The position numbers were made by a program, and so were the translations under genes. A stretch of DNA of 64,000 nt, from the NCBI GenBank assembly GCA_020746875.1, contig JAGTJL010000030.1, positions 186,001 through 250,000 on the forward strand. The letters run 5' to 3'. Under the pieces are notes generated by a model. The model searched no databases and was not told the DNA's origin. It saw only the letters and a list, made by a program, of their open reading frames with translations. Shown here one piece after another: positions 59,442 through 64,000 of the stretch. How positions within the stretch are numbered: the first letter of the stretch is position 1; every line of letters begins with the position of its first letter. The DNA comes from Rhexocercosporidium sp. MPI-PUGE-AT-0058. Lineage: Eukaryota; Ascomycota; Leotiomycetes; Helotiales.

Positions 59442-61600
59442 ATGAAATCTCATTCATCTTCCACTCTGGCGCCGGTCGCTAATGACGACAATCGTCTTCA
59501 GCCTGGGAATACTGTTTCAGGAAACACACATTCGCCTGCGCAGGTCGACAATGGCGACAATTATCTTGACGCCAGAAATGATATTACACAGTGCGCATCT
59601 CACTCTGCGACGATTAAAGACGATGGTGATAACAACGGTCTTGAAACAGCAGATGATAGTTCAAAAAATTCATCTGATCCCGAACCATCCGGTAAAGGTG
59701 ACAACGGTCCTGAGACTGCAAATGATGTTTCAAAAAATGCATCTCCCTCTGCACCGGTCCCCGAAGACGACAATGGTCTTGAAAGCGGAAACAAAAGCCC
59801 ACGACTCACATCTCCTTCAATGGTCAATCTCGCTGGCATCTCCGACCAAGCAAAGCAGGCGACTAACAGAGAGAACAACATGACATTCAGGCAAGGCCTC
59901 AAATTATTTTTTCCAGGAGTCTTCTGGTCCCTTCTCTTATCGACTACCGTCATCATGGAAGGTTACGATCTGGCTCTGATCACGTCCTTCTATGCCCTAG
60001 AGCAATTCTGCAAAAAGTACGGCGGTAAGGGTCCAGATGGCAAGTGGGTTTTACCCGCACCATGGAAAGCGGGTCTTACTATCGGGGCTCTGGCTGGTGA
60101 GATAATAGGTTTATTCATCAGTGGCATTGCTTCTGAGAAATATGGCTATCGCAAAACCATGGTCGCGGCTCTCTGTTTCATGATCGCATTCATTTTCGTG
60201 CCTTTCTTCGCGCCAAATGTCCAGACACTGCTTGCAGGCCAGATTCTTTGCGGTATCCCCTGGGGCATCTTTCAGACTCGTCAGTCACATGCATCATTCT
60301 GAGTTGATATTTGTATACTAATTGACTCAGTACCCACTGCCTATGCTTCCGAAGTAGTTGCGGGTGTTCTTCGTCCATATCTTTGCACCTACATCAATCT
60401 CTGCTGGATCATGGGACAAATGATGGCTGCTGGAATCATATGTGCTATGTTGTTTCGCCCTGATGAATGGGCATATAGGGTGAGTTCCACTCCGCCTTCC
60501 CCTTTCAACTGGACTAACATTCAAAGATTCCACTCGCGCTGCAATGGCTGTTCCCCATTCCGGTTGTATTCGGCGTCATCTTTGCTCCAGAATCTCCATG
60601 GTGGCTTGTTCGTAAGGGCCGTATTGAAGAAGCTAAAAAGGCTCTCCTCCGTCTTACTACACGAGGAGATCCACACTTTTCCGTCGATGATACTATCAGC
60701 TTGATTCACGACACGAACGAGCACGAAAAGCAAATTTCAGAGGGCATGTCGTACCTTGACTGCTTCAAAGGTGTCGATCTCCGTCGAACGGAAATTAGCT
60801 GCGTCACTTGGCTGATTCAAGCAATGTGTGGCTCTGTCCTTCAAGGCTACTCAACCCTCTTCTACAAAGAAGCCGGGTTGTCAGAGAGATGGGCGTTCAA
60901 CTTCACTTTGATACAATTCTCACTCGGCGTAATTGGCACCTTCGCCTCCTGGTTCCTGATGTCCCGTTGTGGGCGTCGTACCCTGTACCTCTACGGATGT
61001 AGCATGCAGTTTCTCCTCCTCCTCATAATCGGCCTGACAGGCTTAGCGTCGAGTGCCAATATCGCAGCTCAATGGTCTTGTGCAATCCTCCTCCTCCTAT
61101 TTACATTCGTCTATGGCTGCACCGTGGGTCCCGTCTGCTTTGCTCTCGTCGCCGAACTCTCCTCCACCCGCCTCAAAACCAAAACCATCGTCCTCGCACG
61201 TAACTGCTACAACATCGGCAGCATCATTGCCAGTGTCCTCACCAGCTACCAACTCACCCCCAAATCCACAAATGCAGACGATGCCAGCGCAGCTGATGGC
61301 TGGGGCTGGGGCGCGATGAGCGCACTCTTCTGGGCCGGTAGCTGTGCAGGTTGTATCCTCTGGATTTATATTCGCTTGCCGGAACCGAAGAAACGAAGTT
61401 ATGTTGAGTTGGATACTTTGTTTGAGATGGGGGTAAGTGCGAGGAAGTTCGCGACGACGAATTTGTCGTTAGAGATTGAGATGGAGAATATCAAGAAATC
61501 GTGCAGTGGGAATGAGACGGGGAGCAGCAGTAACAGAGATATGGTGAATCGAAGGTCAGCTGCGGTTGTTGCTGTCAAGAGAGTTCCCAATCCTGTGTAG
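59442..61600 (+). CDS. MFS alpha-glucoside/H+ symporter-like sugar transporter
   Basis: Exons 59442..60279, 60331..60479 and 60527..61600 give 686 residues. The first intron uses a GTCAGT donor and joins WGIFQT to LPTAYASE in phase. The core has about twelve membrane segments with sugar-porter motifs: VIMEGYDLALITSFYA in helix 1, SEKYGYRKTM after helix 2, PESPWWLVRKGR before helix 7 and the GRRTLYLYG loop. The pattern fits the maltose/alpha-glucoside permease branch at the plasma membrane. The first 145 residues form a hydrophilic tail of about five degenerate repeats, each around 23 residues, with DN-G-L-E/x-x-x-N/D cores. With the GH13 enzyme at 54739..56469 it likely forms an uptake and hydrolysis pair. 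Confidence 0.92.
59482..59820 (+). repeat. Degenerate 69-72 bp tandem repeats in the permease N terminus
   Basis: Coding repeats with a period of 23-24 codons are visible. The clearest units begin GDNNGLETADD, GDNGPETANDV and DDNGLESGNKS, with older copies DNRLQPGN and DNYLDARND before them. The tail is cytoplasmic in this family, so it could affect trafficking or turnover. That role is inference. Confidence 0.75.
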
Positions 61601-61720
61601 AGTTTCATTGAGGGTCCGGTTTGGGTTATTAAGATACAGTTTCACAGAGCTGGACTATAATTTGCTTGGTTGATACCAAATTTCAATGTTGCATAATTGA
61701 ACTTTTTCCTGTTATCTCTC

Positions 61721-61747
61721 TCCTGCTTCTCCTGCTTCTCCTGCTTC
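61721..61747. repeat. TCCTGCTTC 9-bp repeat
   Basis: Three tandem copies are followed by a shortened unit, just 3' of the permease. Confidence 0.85.
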
Positions 61748-62478
61748 TGCTTCTTAGGAACATTCTTCCGCCGATAATTGAAGACTTCTAAAGTCCAGCC
61801 ATGATCTGAAGATTCGTAGTGGAACATGACGCAAATCCAACGGAACAACCCACGCAGATGCCCATGCGAGATGGTTCATCATAACAATTCATCATGCGAA
61901 ATGCTGGATCGTGAATCACCCCGTTCTCGACCAATGGGAGAATCGGAATGTACGAGTAAGTTCGGTACTGCATCTTAGCACGTTCGAAATAAGCTTCCAG
62001 ATGGTCCCCAAAAAAAAGGCTTTCCATCTGGATTTTCCCCGGCTCCGTCTCCGTTCTAGTCTTCTAACCAGACTACTTCCGTTCCTGCCACTTATGTCAG
62101 CAAAGATCTGCAGTAAAGCGATGTGACTTGCTAAGAAGTGTTCAATTCGATTTTCTTTTAGCACCAAAGGCCAGGTTGGCAGTCACATAGTTGTAAGCTC
62201 TTCAGGAATCTTTAATGCAATCGCACCTCCGTGGATCGTGTTGTATGTTGTGGAAGTTAAAAATAGGCTCTCACGCCCTTCTTCATTCAGTGCACTGGAA
62301 ATGGGTTAGTGTACACGTGGGAAAGGAAGCCTACGACTCCATTGTTTCGCCGGAAAGCACTTGGAGAAGAAACTCAATTTAAGATCACTTAATACCGTCA
62401 TTAGCGAGTCTTCTGGGGTGATTGTGAATCCATCCTAGATCTCGCTTAGGGAAGCGGTCATAAATAGTCCGCCTCCGT

Positions 62479-62532
62479 CTCAAAAACCGGAACCCGGTGC
62501 CGGACCCGGTCTCACGACCGTGCGGTTTTGAG
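62479..62532. repeat. CCGG cluster flanked by inverted arms
   Basis: Four CCGG words start at 62487, 62494, 62500 and 62506, so 7, 6 and 6 bases apart. The block sits between CTCAAAAACCG and its near inverse CGGTTTTGAG. CGG/CCG half-sites are typical targets of Zn2Cys6 regulators. The second copy of the inner 10-mer lies at 63101. Confidence 0.5.
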
Positions 62533-63100
62533 CTCTACCCGGCGAGACAAAGCTCCCTTCATTTGATGAGAAAATGAGCTCATACGAGATACCTAGATTT
62601 GATCCCTTGTTCTAGTGAATAATAAATCCGAATATCATCGGGAATGACAGTAGTACAGGTCCGGGTTATCGGCCCCTTTGACATGTCGAATGGTGGGACT
62701 AGAGTAGAAGTTACAGATTCCTTTAAAGAGAGCTGCAGGGAAAGCTATGAAAACGAGTATAACTGTAAAGTCATGTCAAGCGATTGCGTTATTTACTGGT
62801 CTGAAGGGCTACTTACCCCATTATTCCGTTCGGACTGGGATACCTGTTTATACTGCCGTTTAATTTAGGTTCGAAATGCGGAAAGCTTCTCATTCGTTTC
62901 ACTCTTCGGACGAACAAGTTCAGAACGTTCTGTTGATTCGTTCTTTAAGCCCCACGAGCCGCTGCCAAACCCATACCGTTCCATGCCAAGACCACTCAGC
63001 CTCTTTTCTTCCCCTAATTTCCACGCAAGCAGCTCGGTTTTCGGCCTGAAATTTGCTTAGTATAGCTGACATTTGTGTATTTCGGGACACAGGAGTGTAC

Positions 63101-63110
63101 CCGGACCCGG
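63101..63110. promoter_or_regulatory. Second CCGGACCCGG motif
   Basis: This is identical to 62500..62509 and lies about 270 bp before the RTA1-like ATG. It is a candidate Zn2Cys6 binding site by its CGG/CCG content only. Confidence 0.35.
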
Positions 63111-63379
63111 GACAGCTGCACGGAAAGCTAAAACGTCGATTAACAAACATTTGTAAGTGCCCAGTTCTCGTTGTCATCTCATCTTTGTATATGAACGACC
63201 AGAAGTTCTACATTGCACGGATTTTCAGATGCTAATGACAACCACTGAATTGTCCATCGGTCTCAATTCGGAATAATTTCTAGTCATTTCACTCTTTGGT
63301 TTCGAAGTCGCGCAAGCCGCTCCTTGCATCCAGATAATCAAAACATAATATTTCGAATCTCGCAAGCACATATTCCAAC

Positions 63380-64000
63380 ATGTCCAACCTCACATCCACA
63401 CACGGTGGTAACATAACCCTATTACTTAACCCGGAGCTCTGCACACTACAAACATGCGACCTCAGTCTCGGCCAGCTCGAATACCTCCCCAGCGTCTGGG
63501 GCAACTCTGTCTTCATCGGTCTCTTCGGCATCCTCACGTTCCTTCAACTCTTCCTTGGTATAAAACACAAAACATGGGGTTTCATGACTGGTCTCCTCCT
63601 CGGAACAGTCCTCGAAACAGTCGGCTACGGAACCCGTATCCTACTCCACTTCTCGATCTTCAACAAGAACTATTTCATCATGTACTTGATCTTCCTCACG
63701 ATCGCACCAGCGTTCATCTCGGCAGGAATTTACATCTGTTTATCGAGGATCATCATGCTGTATGCGCCGAACCTGTCGAGATTCAGACCAAGGACTTATA
63801 CGATTTTCTTTTGTTCATGCGACTTTGTTAGTTTAGTGTTGCAGGCTGCGGGAGGGGCTATTGCGTCCGTTGCTACGGAGCAGCATGATGTATGTAAACT
63901 CCTAAGGGAGGAAAGCGATTCGCGTTCCATTGGGGAAGAAGCTAATTGATGCGCTAGGTCGATCAAGGGACACACATCATGATTGCGGGACTCATCTTCC
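63380..64000 (+). CDS. RTA1-like lipid-translocating membrane protein, 3' end cut
   Basis: Exon 1 63380..63889 and the start of exon 2 63958..64000 encode 184 residues before the window ends; the frame is still open. An extracellular-type N terminus with NLT and NIT sites and two Cys precedes hydrophobic segments including VFIGLFGILTFLQLFLGI, LLLGTVLETVGYGTRI and IAPAFISAGIYICLSRII. These match the seven-helix RTA1 family, whose yeast members (RSB1, RTA1, RTM1) export sphingoid bases or give resistance to sterol-biosynthesis inhibitors. Substrate is not determinable. The intron is 68 bp and phase 0. Confidence 0.9.

Larger units (their letters stand above)
61601..63379. other. Intergenic, 1.8 kb, with repeats and CCGG clusters
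   Basis: No gene is recognised. A 9-bp repeat is at 61721..61747, and two copies of CCGGACCCGG lie upstream of the RTA1 gene (listed separately). A plus-strand 74-residue frame at 62644..62868 has no known features. Confidence 0.5.

Overview
The window is nuclear DNA of a filamentous ascomycete (Pezizomycotina). The evidence is many short introns (about 45-130 bp) with GTAAGT-like donors and CTAAC-like branch sites, single-gene transcription units on both strands, and fungal families: a cytochrome P450, an AA9 lytic polysaccharide monooxygenase, YTM1, RAD16, ZW10, an RTA1-type protein, an MFS alpha-glucoside permease and a LYC1-type acetyltransferase. The sequence style recalls Leotiomycetes such as the Sclerotinia/Botrytis group, but that placement is inference. 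I see no rRNA, tRNA, CRISPR array or intact transposon. I rebuilt all splice structures by eye, keeping reading phase across every junction.

Left part (1-24 kb): the truncated 3' portion of a large C2H2 gene, an orphan microsomal P450 (-), a secreted AA9 LPMO (+), the ribosome-assembly gene YTM1 (+, with a probable GC-AG intron), an unrecognised single-exon gene with a 16-C run in its leader, a secreted Cys-rich probable GPI protein, an unrecognised gene with NLS-like stretches, a six-bladed-propeller (SMP-30-like) gene and a small conserved-looking gene. Gene-poor gaps of 1.5-3 kb separate several of these.

Central part (25-45 kb): a housekeeping block with an M16 metallopeptidase (-), a ZW10/Dsl1-like tethering or kinetochore protein (+, 10 exons, probable second GC-AG intron) and the RAD16 SNF2-RING repair ATPase (-). 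Next come a broken 2EXR-family gene (nonsense codon and frameshifts), an unrecognised gene with an unresolved small intron, and a bactofilin-like beta-helix protein with an 18-residue rung repeat.

Right part (45-64 kb): a tiny expressed-looking ORF and a complete 999-residue C2H2 protein (-) that shares its C-terminal module and two intron positions with the truncated gene at the left edge. After these come a small Cys/His-rich protein and a carbohydrate locus. That locus holds a GH13 alpha-glucosidase with an isomaltase-type residue (-), a LYC1-like acetyltransferase (+) and an alpha-glucoside/H+ symporter-like permease (+) with a repeat-built N-terminal tail. The window ends inside an RTA1-like membrane protein gene. 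The glucosidase and permease plausibly act together in uptake and intracellular hydrolysis of small alpha-glucosides. The other genes show no obvious shared pathway.
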